Of a stretch of DNA of 20,233 bases, positions 1 through 7,896 are shown in pieces. The first letter of the stretch is position 1, and each line of letters opens with the position of its first letter. Location: the NCBI GenBank assembly GCA_001275005.1, contig JWZX01000731.1, forward strand, positions 1-20,233, in the 5' to 3' direction. A model generated the notes under the pieces. It was not told the DNA's origin. It ran no database searches and worked only from the letters and a program-made list of their open reading frames with translations. The stretch is from Chrysochromulina tobinii. Its lineage: Eukaryota; Haptophyta; Prymnesiales; Chrysochromulinaceae. The position numbers and the translations under genes are program-made.

Positions 1-561
1 CGAAAGGGGTGGAGGTGGCATGGGTGGTCGAGGTGGAGGTGGCGAGGGTGGGGGTCGGGTGGGTGGAGGTGGCGAGGGTGACGGTGGAGGTGGCGAGGGT
101 GACGGTGGAGGTGGCGAGGGTGGCGGTGGAGATGGCGAGGGTGGCGGTGGAGATGGTGGCGGCGGGAACGAGGGAGGCTGTGGCGAGGGTGGCGGTGGAG
201 ATGGTGACGGCGGGAACGAGGGAGGCGGTGGCGGCCGCTGAGGCGCTCCGGCAGGAATGGCAGGAGGAGGGCTGGGTGGTGGTGGTGAGGGCGGTGGTGG
301 GGTTGGCAGAGGTGGCGACGGTGGCGGTGGTTGTGGCGGCGAAAAGGGTGGAGGTGGCATGGGTGGTCGAGGTGAAGGTGGTGGCAGTGAAGGTGGTGGC
401 GGAGGCGGTGCAGGTGGTGGCGGTGAGGGTGGAGGTGGAGGCGGTGAAGGTGAAGGTGGTGGCGGTGAAGGTGAAGGCGGCGAAGGTGAAGGTGGTGGCG
501 GTGAAGGTGAAGGTGGTGGCGGTGACGGTGAAGGTGGTGGCGGTGAGGGTGGAGGAGGCGC
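1..561 (-). repeat. Low-complexity Ser-Pro codon repeat
   Basis: About 560 bp of degenerate 6-18 bp units (CCA/CCG/CCT mixed with TCA/TCG codons on the minus strand) encode the PPPPSP-type domain of the left-edge gene. The strong purine/pyrimidine strand bias opens several overlapping frames, including Gly-rich ones on the plus strand, that are unlikely to be genes. Confidence 0.9.
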
Positions 562-981
562 CGCCGCCGCAGCAATCGTGATGAGGTGAGTGTACCAGTT
601 GATGACCATATTTTCCCCACCCGCGTAACCGACCTCGATTCTGTGAGTTCCGGAGGCACCCGCAGGAGGCGTCCAAGTGAGGCCGGTGGTGGAGCCAGAG
701 TACCTGAATGTCGCACAGCCCCCTGCTGCGATTCCGGTGCCTCCGAAACTCCCCGCGGCGGCGGTGACAAACCAGCCGCCACTGGGCATTGTGATGCTAT
801 ACACACCGTTGTTCAATGATGACGTGGAGCCATCCGCCTGGTTTGCATAGCCACTGCCTGAGTTCAGCATGCCTTTGCCGAGAGTCTGGGTTGAAATGAG
901 CGTATTGCAACCGTAATCGCTCCGCCAGTATTGGGGCCTTGCAATCACGCAGGCGACGTGAAGGAAAAGGTTGTTCCTCAT
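1..981 (-). CDS. Secreted Ser-Pro-rich protein with an N-terminal Reeler-like domain (3' end beyond the window)
   Basis: The minus strand is open from an ATG at 981 to base 1, giving 327 codons with no stop; a TAG lies directly upstream of the ATG in frame. Residues 1-15 are weakly hydrophobic. Residues 17-136 form a glycine- and aromatic-rich segment with cysteines at 25 and 89 and a TWTPPAGASGTH stretch at 102-113, which resembles the tryptophan and 'W-aPa-GtG' core of Reeler-type beta-sandwich domains. From about residue 141 to the edge the protein is almost entirely Pro and Ser in PPPPSP-type repeats, as in pherophorins and hydroxyproline-rich cell-wall glycoproteins. The glycine-rich plus-strand frames here are only the complement of these repeats. 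An extracellular or cell-covering role is inferred. The Reeler assignment is tentative, and an upstream signal-peptide exon cannot be excluded because the visible signal sequence is poor. Confidence 0.7.
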   Translation of the reverse strand, partial: MRNNLFLHVACVIARPQYWRSDYGCNTLISTQTLGKGMLNSGSGYANQADGSTSSLNNGVYSITMPSGGWFVTAAAGSFGGTGIAAGGCATFRYSGSTTGLTWTPPAGASGTHRIEVGYAGGENMVINWYTHLITIAAAAAPPPPSPPPPSPSPPPPSPSPPPPSPSPPSPSPPPPSPSPPPPPPSPPPPAPPPPPPSLPPPSPRPPMPPPPFSPPQPPPPSPPLPTPPPPSPPPPSPPPAIPAGAPQRPPPPPSFPPSPSPPPPSPQPPSFPPPPSPPPPSPSPPPPSPPPPSPSPPPPSPSPPPPTRPPPSPPPPRPPMPPPPLS

Positions 982-2040
982 CTAATTGCGCCGGGTCGAC
1001 CGCGACTCTGGGTCGACGTAGCCTGTCTTCTCTTCGTGCTCAGCCTAATGGCCACCTAAAAAGGGACACACTCGTTCTCGTTTGTATCCGATTTGGTGCA
1101 TGTCAAAACGCATGCAACACAATTTCAACACGACACGCCATGTGGCAGAAATGGCGTCGAAAAGGGGCGCTGTGCGCTGAACTGTGTACTTGTAACTTGT
1201 GTTGTTTCGACTACTTAGCTTGCTTGCTTGTACTTGTAGTACGTGTGCAGTCGAGTAGCTACTCTGTACTCTGGCGTGCTCGTAGCCTCGTACTGCGTGT
1301 ATAATATCTGGGAGCGAATGGCATTCGATTTGGTTCATTTGGAAGTATCTCGTGTTCTCGTCTATAGTCTCGTATGGGAGTAGTATGGGAGTTGCGGTGT
1401 CCGGTGAGGGTGACCGGTGTTCCGCGTTGGCCGTTGCAGACCTCGCGCTGCGGGTCTGCGCTCGTGGCGAGCTTGCAGCTTCAGAGGCTGCGACCCGAAA
1501 GCCTCCTAATCCCTAAGACCGGCTCCCACGTCTTTCCGTGTACTATCCGTCCGCGGTCACGTCAGGGTGTCAGACGTGAGTCATTTCGTTTCGGGTTTCT
1601 GTCACAATTCCTCCTAAGAGCTAAGTGAATGTGGTCGAGCGGTTAAGCGGCCATATTCCGCCGGATAAAATTATACTTTGCCAAGCATTATTTAGCATAA
1701 TTTTGCCGTCCGGATCTCCGGAAAAGAAACGCAAACCGAACCGCTGTACCGGTCTGACCGGTCGGTCGGCGGGGCTCGCGGCTCGGGCGTAAAAGATTAA
1801 CGCATAACGGGGGTCTGCTGTTCAAAGGCGCCCCGCGCGCTGTGACCCGCGCAACCCGCATGTTTGAGGCACATTCTTGTCAGACTTATACTCTATGCCT
1901 TTTTGCTAGCATGGGTCGGTTGGGACCGGACATGGGGGGGCTGTGAGCCGGGAGGTCGCCCGGCACTCGCGCGGAGGTTGGGAGAGGCGAAGCAACGCGG
2001 GCCACGCAAGATCACGGTATGGACGCGCACGCACGCGCGC
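982..2040. other. Non-coding spacer of about 1 kb
   Basis: This lies between the start of the left-edge gene and the 3' end of the MFS gene. It should hold the promoter of the former and the 3' UTR of the latter. I see no convincing coding sequence: the open frames are short and have no recognisable domain or composition. It has a GTACTTGT/GCTTGCTTG-rich stretch (about 1180-1300), an AT-rich inverted repeat at 1661-1713, an A-box-like motif near 1632-1642, and an ACCGGTC-rich patch near 1750-1770. Confidence 0.6.
1661..1713. repeat. AT-rich imperfect inverted repeat
   Basis: CCGGA at 1661-1665 pairs with TCCGG at 1709-1713, and AAAATTAT at 1667-1674 pairs with ATAATTTT at 1697-1704, leaving a 22-base loop and a small asymmetric bulge. 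It stands out because its surroundings are GC-rich. Function is unknown; it could be a 3'-end structure or a small mobile-element remnant. Confidence 0.45.
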
Positions 2041-3462
2041 TCACGCCGAGCTCGCCGAGAACACGTTCAGGCCAAACGCGACGAGAAGCAGCGCCGCCGC
2101 GACGAGGAAGTGCATGCCCGGGACCTGGAGGGACGCGGCGGGAGACGAGAAGTGCGCGAGCAGCCGGGCGTACATGGTGGAGCCTATGGCCGAAGTGAGC
2201 TCCGTGAGGGAGCCGAGGGCGCCCAGGAGGGCACCTCGCTCGCCCACTGGCGCGAGTGAGGCGAGAAAGGCCTGGAGCGCGGGCAAGCTCACGCACCCAA
2301 ACGCGACGATGGCGATCCCAACGACAAACCCGAAGGGCGTCGGCGCAAGAGCCGTCACGACGAGCCCCGATGCGAAGACGAGAAGCCCCGAGAGGAGAGA
2401 CAGCCGAAGTCCGAGGAGCGGCACCATGAGGCGCGGCACGATCGCGAGCATCAGCCCGACCAGTACCATCACCGGCCCCGTCTGCTGCTGCGACCAGCCA
2501 AACCGCACCGAGGCGTAGTTGACAAACTGCGCGTCCAGCGAATTGCGTGCGAGCGTGACCAAGAAGTAACTCGCGGCGGCGGCTCGCAGCATGGCTCCAT
2601 GGAGGAAGAGTCTGCGCAGCCCGCTGAGCGGGTTCGCGCCGCGCAGATCCATCTTGCCTGCGCGACGCGCGGCCGGATTCGACTCTGGGGTCGCGAGAGC
2701 GATGACGAGCGCATTCAGCAGCTGCAGGGCGCCCGCGATCAGCAGCGGCATCCGCGGTCCGAACTTTGTCCCTAGTAGGCCCCCAATAGGGAAGGCGATG
2801 ATGAAGGCACCGCCGATCGAGAGGCCCTGGAACAGGCCCAGGTTGGTCGCCGTGCTCGCGGGCATCGAGCAATCGACCACGTATGCCTGGCACACTGGCG
2901 TCATGCACGAGCTGCAGCCATCAATGATGTCGGCCAGGTACAGCCCCACGCGGCTGCCACCGGAGGCCGCCTGGAGGAAGTTGGTCATGGCGAAGCCGAG
3001 CGCAGACCACAGCATGAGCGGTTTGCGCCCCAGCGCATCTGACAAGCCGCATAGGTAGCCGACGCCCAGAAAGGTGAGCAGCTTGTCAACGGCCTCCACG
3101 TTGCCACTGAGCGCAATCGAGGCCGCCGATGGCTTCAGATTGCCGTTGACGGCCAGGCGCACCATGAAAGACATGTTGATGGCGTTCAAGCCTAGCGAGA
3201 GGAAATAGAGCCAATTAGAGAGCAGCGCCCAGAGGAATGAGGGCGACCTCATTCCTCGACCTTGAGACGCCGACGCCGCCGGTCGGGCGATCGCAGCACT
3301 CAGCTCGGCACGCGGGCTGCCGGGCCTTCGTGCGACCAAGGGGCTCGGCGTGCGCAGCTGGACGTGCGCGTTGGACGGAGAGGCGGGTGTGGCGGCGTGC
3401 GAGGCGCCGAAGAGCGCGAGGTGGAGAAGCGCGCCGACGGGAATGGCATGAATGTACTTCAT
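2041..3462 (-). CDS. MFS transporter with signal/transit-like N-terminus
   Basis: This is a 473-residue major facilitator superfamily protein. I chose the ATG at 3462 because it starts a good signal peptide (residues 1-23, ending GASHA). An in-frame ATG at 3480 is the alternative; the frame stays open upstream to 3729 but would then run into the divergent kinase gene. Residues 24-70 are Ser/Ala/Pro/Arg-rich and nearly free of acidic residues, like a plastid transit peptide behind a signal peptide. Residues 72-473 carry about 12 hydrophobic segments. The MFS motif A appears as GLSDALGRKPLML at 139-151, after the first helix pair, and a Gly-rich helix (IGGAFIIAFPIGGLLG) follows in the N-terminal half. 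It resembles TetA-type efflux carriers, but the substrate cannot be read from sequence. Plastid-envelope location is an inference. Confidence 0.8.
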   Translation of the reverse strand: MKYIHAIPVGALLHLALFGASHAATPASPSNAHVQLRTPSPLVARRPGSPRAELSAAIARPAASASQGRGMRSPSFLWALLSNWLYFLSLGLNAINMSFMVRLAVNGNLKPSAASIALSGNVEAVDKLLTFLGVGYLCGLSDALGRKPLMLWSALGFAMTNFLQAASGGSRVGLYLADIIDGCSSCMTPVCQAYVVDCSMPASTATNLGLFQGLSIGGAFIIAFPIGGLLGTKFGPRMPLLIAGALQLLNALVIALATPESNPAARRAGKMDLRGANPLSGLRRLFLHGAMLRAAAASYFLVTLARNSLDAQFVNYASVRFGWSQQQTGPVMVLVGLMLAIVPRLMVPLLGLRLSLLSGLLVFASGLVVTALAPTPFGFVVGIAIVAFGCVSLPALQAFLASLAPVGERGALLGALGSLTELTSAIGSTMYARLLAHFSSPAASLQVPGMHFLVAAALLLVAFGLNVFSASSA

Positions 3463-3661
3463 GCCCCTTGGATGGCACATCTTTCGCTCCGTGATTGAAG
3501 TTATTGCATTTCGTCCATCCTTGCAGCGCAGCTCTTCCGAAGAAAACGTCGTCATGGGCGCCCGATATGAAATCCTTGGCCGCAGCAGCAGCAACAGACA
3601 CAAGGAAGGACCGCAGCGCTCCTCGTCGTCGTGTGCCGCTCGCACACCGCCGGACGCCGCC
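3463..3661. promoter_or_regulatory. Shared divergent promoter region
   Basis: The 199 bp between the start codons of the MFS gene (-) and the PKA-like gene (+) must hold both 5' leaders and promoters. No clear TATA box is visible. Both coding frames stay open into this interval, so each could start further upstream; the Kozak-like GCCGCCATGG at 3656-3665 supports 3662 for the kinase. Confidence 0.4.
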
Positions 3662-4747
3662 ATGGATCCGGTGATCGACGAGGTCAAGGTGTTGCGGGAT
3701 GTGTTCAGGGGAAAGGAGAGCTCGATCATTCAGACGGAGATTCAGGTCAAGACGACGCTCGGCCAGGGCCACTTTGGACGTGTGCGCGTGATTGAGGCGC
3801 CGCTTGCGCGCGACGAGCTCAAGAAAAAATACGAGATGTTCCACACTGGGCTCTTCGCGCTCAAGATCATGAAAAAATCCGAGATCATGCGCTTGAAGCA
3901 GTACACGCATGTTCATGACGAGCGGAAGCTGCTGAGCCGACTCAAGAACCCGTTCATCGTCACGCCGTACCACACATACCAGGACGAGCGCAACCTGTAC
4001 ATGATCATGGAGTATATCCAGGGCGGTGAGATCGGCAGCAAGCTCCACCGCGACGAGACCTTCTCCAATGATCTCGCGCGCTTTTACATCGCGCAGCTCG
4101 TGATGGTCTTGCAGTACATGCACACGGAGCACGTCATCTACCGTTCTGTGGGCACGACGGACATCTTGGTCGACTCGATGGGCTACATCAAGCTGGTAGA
4201 CTTTGGGTTCGCCAAGTACCTGCCGCCCAAGGAGGACGAGGAGAACAAGACGTTCACGCTCTGTGGCACGCCCGAGTATCTTGCTCCCGAGATCATCAAC
4301 AACAAGGGACACAGCAAAGGGGTCGACTGGTGGGCTACGGGCATCCTGATCTACGAGATGCTCGCCGGCTACCCGCCGTTTTACGCGCCCGATCCCTTTG
4401 ACATCTACACCAAGATCCTCAAGGGGTTCGACGCAGTGCGCACGCCCGCGGCCTTCGATGAGCAGGCGACTAGTCTGATCAAGAAGATGCTACACCTTGA
4501 TGTGACGAAGCGTCTGGGATGCTCGGCGGGCGGGGCGGAGGATATCAAGCGGCACAAGTGGTTCCGCGGGCTCGACTGGGCTGCGCTGTACAACAAGCAG
4601 CTCGACGCGCCTTGGAAGCCCACGCTCGCCGATGACTCGGACACGAGCAACTTTTCGAGCTACGACGATTCGATCGAGGAGTCTGGCCCGCAGCTACCGC
4701 CCGAGGTGCAGGACAGGTTTGCGTACTGGGAGGCGCAGATGGCCTGA
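3662..4747 (+). CDS. PKA catalytic-subunit-like AGC pseudokinase
   Basis: The 361-residue protein is close to the usual length of PKA-C (about 350). The start was chosen at an ATG in perfect Kozak context (GCCGCCATGG); the frame is open upstream to 3452. It has the Gly-rich loop GQGHFGRV (35-42), the ATP-site Lys in FALKIMKK (Lys68), the helix-C Glu87, DFG at 180-182, the activation-loop Thr199 in TFTLCGTPEYLAPE, the DWW segment, and an AGC C-tail ending in a PKA-like SNFSSYDDS hydrophobic motif. The catalytic loop is the exception. Where PKA has YRDLKPEN this protein has YRSVGTTD (160-167), so the catalytic Asp, the Lys two residues on, and the metal-binding Asn are all replaced. I read it as an AGC pseudokinase derived from PKA-C, probably able to bind nucleotide or partners but not to phosphorylate normally. 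The loss of activity is an inference. Confidence 0.9.
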   Translation: MDPVIDEVKVLRDVFRGKESSIIQTEIQVKTTLGQGHFGRVRVIEAPLARDELKKKYEMFHTGLFALKIMKKSEIMRLKQYTHVHDERKLLSRLKNPFIVTPYHTYQDERNLYMIMEYIQGGEIGSKLHRDETFSNDLARFYIAQLVMVLQYMHTEHVIYRSVGTTDILVDSMGYIKLVDFGFAKYLPPKEDEENKTFTLCGTPEYLAPEIINNKGHSKGVDWWATGILIYEMLAGYPPFYAPDPFDIYTKILKGFDAVRTPAAFDEQATSLIKKMLHLDVTKRLGCSAGGAEDIKRHKWFRGLDWAALYNKQLDAPWKPTLADDSDTSNFSSYDDSIEESGPQLPPEVQDRFAYWEAQMA

Positions 4748-5121
4748 GATCAGTAGGCGCGACGCCTGACGTCGGCGGTCCCACAGCCGAAGGCCGCGAG
4801 CACCGCGAACGGTAATAGACGTGCGCGCCGCGGCGGCGCGTGGCGGCGGCGACGGCGGCGGCGGCGGCCGCGCGTGTCGAGAACTAAAGGACCGGATGAG
4901 AAAGGTCGTGTGGCCGCGGGCACGTGGCACGCCTGCATGCGCGCGTTTCAACCGAGAGCGATTCCGTTGTGTGCATGTCCCTAACTCTAAGCGAGGTCCG
5001 TATCTGCACATGGTCTGAAAAATCATCACCAAACACATAATAGATCATTCGAGTTTCGACTGGTGGACTGCGCCGCGCTGCGTACCGCAGCGGTTCCGTG
5101 TGCCGTGCCATCCTGCCATCC
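4748..5121. other. Convergent 3' spacer
   Basis: These 374 bp lie between the stops of the PKA-like gene (+) and the CGL160-like gene (-). They hold both 3' UTRs and a GGC/GCG trinucleotide-rich run (about 4823-4875). No gene is seen. Confidence 0.5.
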
Positions 5122-5793
5122 TCAACTGTCAGCGCCGCGATCAACAGTCTCCTCGGGAGTGAGGCCAAAGTCCCCCGGGTAGAAGGCCTGCGCTACGAAG
5201 GCGAGACGTTCGGTGAGGAAGCCAGCAAAGATGGGCAAGAAGCCAATCGAGTCCGGATTCTTCGCCGCAAGGAGCACCATGAGCACTGGCACGATGAGAG
5301 CGGGCGGGCCGCTTTTCTTCTCCTCGAAGGTGGTAGCGCCAAACCCGTCTGCAGAGCGTTGCGCGAGCACCAGGTACAATGCGCCCAAAATGGCGCCCAA
5401 CGCGTAGCTGCGCACCGCAAAGAGATCAAAAAAGTACCACACGATCACGCAGCCCAAGAACGAGAGAAATACGTGATCGGCGAGCAGCTGCTTCTTGAGC
5501 GCTTCGTAAACCAGGCGCGAGTACTCGCGCTCCTTGTTGGACTTGTCCTTTGCCACCTCGATGTTTTGTAGGTCCTCATACCTCGCCGCATATCGCTGGG
5601 GCCCGTACTTGGCCTCCGCCGCCCCGGCGGCCAAAAAGTCATCGAGTCTGCCGCCCTTGAATGGCTTGGCGAGCATCGTCACGCTCGCACGCGTCGGCGA
5701 CGACCTTACGCGCAATGTCAAGCTCTGCACTGCCACGGCCATGCTCAAGGTCGCCACGAGGGCCAGCCGGGAATGTGCGATCATCATTTTCAT
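5122..5793 (-). CDS. Plastid ATP synthase assembly factor-like protein (CGL160/Atp1-UncI type)
   Basis: The protein has 223 residues. The first ATG in the frame is at 5793; the frame extends upstream to 5811 only through a TTG. Residues 1-24 form a hydrophobic signal-peptide-like stretch and 25-47 are basic and Ser/Thr-rich, as in bipartite targeting to complex plastids. After a charged region (about 48-98), the C-terminal half has about four hydrophobic helices in an order like the membrane domain of CGL160 and bacterial AtpI: RSYALGAILGALYLVLAQRS, then ALIVPVLMVLLA, then GFLPIFAGFLTERLAFVAQ. In plants this domain helps assemble the c-ring of chloroplast ATP synthase. The match comes from motif order and spacing, not from an alignment, so another small plastid membrane protein remains possible. 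Confidence 0.6.
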   Translation of the reverse strand: MKMMIAHSRLALVATLSMAVAVQSLTLRVRSSPTRASVTMLAKPFKGGRLDDFLAAGAAEAKYGPQRYAARYEDLQNIEVAKDKSNKEREYSRLVYEALKKQLLADHVFLSFLGCVIVWYFFDLFAVRSYALGAILGALYLVLAQRSADGFGATTFEEKKSGPPALIVPVLMVLLAAKNPDSIGFLPIFAGFLTERLAFVAQAFYPGDFGLTPEETVDRGADS

Positions 5794-5939
5794 CTCGTTC
5801 GTAAAAAACAATTCCGCAACTCCCTTGAGTGGAGCCCCGGCCGTCCGCGCGTCCAGGTTGAGGGGCGCCTGTAAACACCCGAGGAGCTCTCGAGGTCAAA
5901 CACCAGAGATATGAGAAGTGGTTTTTCATTCCGTGTGAT

Positions 5940-7760
5940 TCATGCAGCTCCGCTTTCTACCGGCGCGTCCACGTGCCACTGGTGTGCGCCATGCACGGAG
6001 AGCAAGATCTCGCGCGCGTCGATGCGCGCGCCCACGCGTGCCGCGAGCTGGAAGCAACCGTTGAGCCTCCGGTGGAGCGTGTAGATCTCCTCGCGCGGCG
6101 GCGTGAGCCGCTCCTTGATCATCGTGGCCACATCCTTGGCGATACGCTTCGAGATGTCCTGCTTGCCAAAGTCGAAAGGTTGCGCGTCGCGCGCAAACGG
6201 GCTACCGACGAGCACGGCAGCGTCGTACTGGGCATCGAGCATGGTGCGGCCTTCCTTCCCCGTGAGGAATCCGAGCTCATGCGAATGGTGCAGGATGGCC
6301 TCGCGAGCCCCGGGCGCGCCTGAAGCGCCCTCCGCGCACGCCATCACCAGACGGAGGTACGAGTCCACAAACTGGGGATCGTACGACTGGCACGCCCCAA
6401 AATCGATGAGGGACAGCTGGCGGGTGCGAGGAGCGTAGAGGAAGTTGGACCAGTTCGGATCGGTCTGCATGAAGCGGAACGTGAAGAGCTCGGTCAGCGA
6501 GAGCCAGAGGAGGCGCGATCCCACGCGATCTCGCTCGGCGCTCGTCATGGTGCCCTTGGCGGCACGGTCGATCGACAAGCCCTCCATCCATTCGGTTGTG
6601 AGGACGCGCTGGCTCGAGAGGCTCTGCACGACGGCCGGTACTGCAAACTCTGGGTAAGGCGCCATCAGGCGCTTGAAACGGCGCGTGGCCGTCGCCTCGT
6701 TGACGTAGTCGCACTCCTGGAGCAACTCTCGTTGCGCCACCTCGAGGATTCGATCGAGGAAGAGGCCAGGGGGCACGAGCCCGGTGTAGTAGATGAGCTG
6801 CTTCATCGACCACAAGTCGGAGCGGATCGAGTCGGCGACGCCGGGGTACTGCACTTTGATGGCGACCGTCCTCCCGTCTTCGAGCACAGCGCGGTGCACC
6901 TGTCCGATCGAAGCGGAGGCGATGGGTATAGGCTCGAAGGAGACGAGCTGTGAGCGCCAGCCGTCGCCCAGCTCGCTCCGGAGCGTCTCCTCGAGCTGCC
7001 GGGCCGGCATCCAGTCGGCGCCGTCGCGCACGCGCTCCATAGCCACACGCAGCGCAGGCGGCAGCACATCCGCGTCATTAAACGAGAGCATCTGGCCGAC
7101 CTTGAGAGCCGCGCCTCGCAACCGACAGAGCGTGCTCGCGAGCCGTTCGACATTGGCATCGGTCGCGAGGAGCGACCTGTCTAGGGGCTCGCCGCGTATC
7201 GCGCGACGCACCGCCGACGCCGCAGCACCGGCGGCCAGCCCCAAGCCGAGGCCACCAAAGTGCACCGCACGCGTCACCGCCATAGTGGGGACGGCCTTGG
7301 TGGGTCGCTGCTCGGCGCTGGCGGCTGCGCTGCCGGGTGGCGGCTCGACTGGCTCTGGCGCTGAGATGATCGACTGCGCCGGCTGCCACGACGACGCATC
7401 CTCCGTGCTCGGGGGCGGCGACGACGGCAGCTCTGTGTGAATATCTGTCAGTGAGGGCGAGGACTGCGACGGTGGTGGCGACGCCTCCGACAGCTTCTCC
7501 GGCAAGGGAGACGTACTGCGGATCCGCTCAACTGTATTGTGCGTGGAGGAAGACGCACTGCCGTCCATTGACGAGGGCGCAAACGCTCCTCTGGTGGAAG
7601 GCAACCGCCACGTTGCTGCAGCTGCAGCTGCGGCCTCTGCCTGCTGGATGACGCCTTCCCATCGAATAGGAGCCACGAGCTTGCCGCGAGCCGCCTCTTC
7701 CGAAAGGTGCAACGCCACCTGTTTGGCGACGAGACCCGCACCTTGAAGCACGCGGTGCAT
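5940..7760 (-). CDS. COQ8/ADCK (UbiB family) atypical kinase, coenzyme Q biosynthesis
   Basis: The protein has 606 residues from an ATG at 7760. Family hallmarks are all present and in order: a small hydrophobic Gly/Ala segment (169-183), the KxGQ motif in ALKVGQMLS (Lys220-Gln223), an ERVRDGADWMP segment like that of COQ8 (242-252), the Ala-rich nucleotide loop ASASIGQVH (281-289), the ATP-binding Lys302 in VAIKVQYPG, the metal-site stretch QTDPNWSNFLY (432-442), and DFG (453-455). This combination matches the mitochondrial COQ8A/B and yeast Coq8 subgroup better than the plastid ABC1K proteins. Such proteins act as ATPases that support the coenzyme Q biosynthetic complex on the matrix side of the inner membrane. 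Residues 60-155 form a low-complexity Ser/Pro linker. A mitochondrial location follows from the subgroup and was not shown by a clear presequence. Confidence 0.92.
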   Translation of the reverse strand: MHRVLQGAGLVAKQVALHLSEEAARGKLVAPIRWEGVIQQAEAAAAAAATWRLPSTRGAFAPSSMDGSASSSTHNTVERIRSTSPLPEKLSEASPPPSQSSPSLTDIHTELPSSPPPSTEDASSWQPAQSIISAPEPVEPPPGSAAASAEQRPTKAVPTMAVTRAVHFGGLGLGLAAGAAASAVRRAIRGEPLDRSLLATDANVERLASTLCRLRGAALKVGQMLSFNDADVLPPALRVAMERVRDGADWMPARQLEETLRSELGDGWRSQLVSFEPIPIASASIGQVHRAVLEDGRTVAIKVQYPGVADSIRSDLWSMKQLIYYTGLVPPGLFLDRILEVAQRELLQECDYVNEATATRRFKRLMAPYPEFAVPAVVQSLSSQRVLTTEWMEGLSIDRAAKGTMTSAERDRVGSRLLWLSLTELFTFRFMQTDPNWSNFLYAPRTRQLSLIDFGACQSYDPQFVDSYLRLVMACAEGASGAPGAREAILHHSHELGFLTGKEGRTMLDAQYDAAVLVGSPFARDAQPFDFGKQDISKRIAKDVATMIKERLTPPREEIYTLHRRLNGCFQLAARVGARIDAREILLSVHGAHQWHVDAPVESGAA

Positions 7761-7896
7761 TGTCGCGCTCTATTGACTGCGCGCTCGCGCGGCGGGCCAG
7801 GGCGGACGGCGACGTGAGAATTCCCCAAGGGGCTCTTCGAGAACTTTCCGTGCATGATCTCATTACGGCGGGCGGGCGGGCGGCGCGCGCGCGCGG

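Noticed and set aside
9-589. Gly-rich and Val-rich plus-strand open frames
   Set aside because: They are the complement of the Ser-Pro codon repeat of the minus-strand gene and have no non-repetitive sequence.
939-1338. Short frames on both strands in the left spacer
   Set aside because: There is no domain, no targeting signal and no coding-like composition, and the two strands overlap each other.
1628-1712. tRNA-like start GTGGTCGAGCGGTTAAGCGG
   Set aside because: The A-box matches well, but no B-box (GGTTCGANTCC), T-arm or acceptor pairing follows at the expected distance.
2012-2908. Arg/Ala-rich minus-strand frame overlapping the MFS gene
   Set aside because: It is out of frame with the MFS protein, which has clear transmembrane helices and motif A; the shadow has neither.
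3215-4312. 365-codon minus-strand open frame across the kinase gene
   Set aside because: It is antisense to the highly conserved PKA-like sequence and has no domain of its own; it results from GC-rich codon use.
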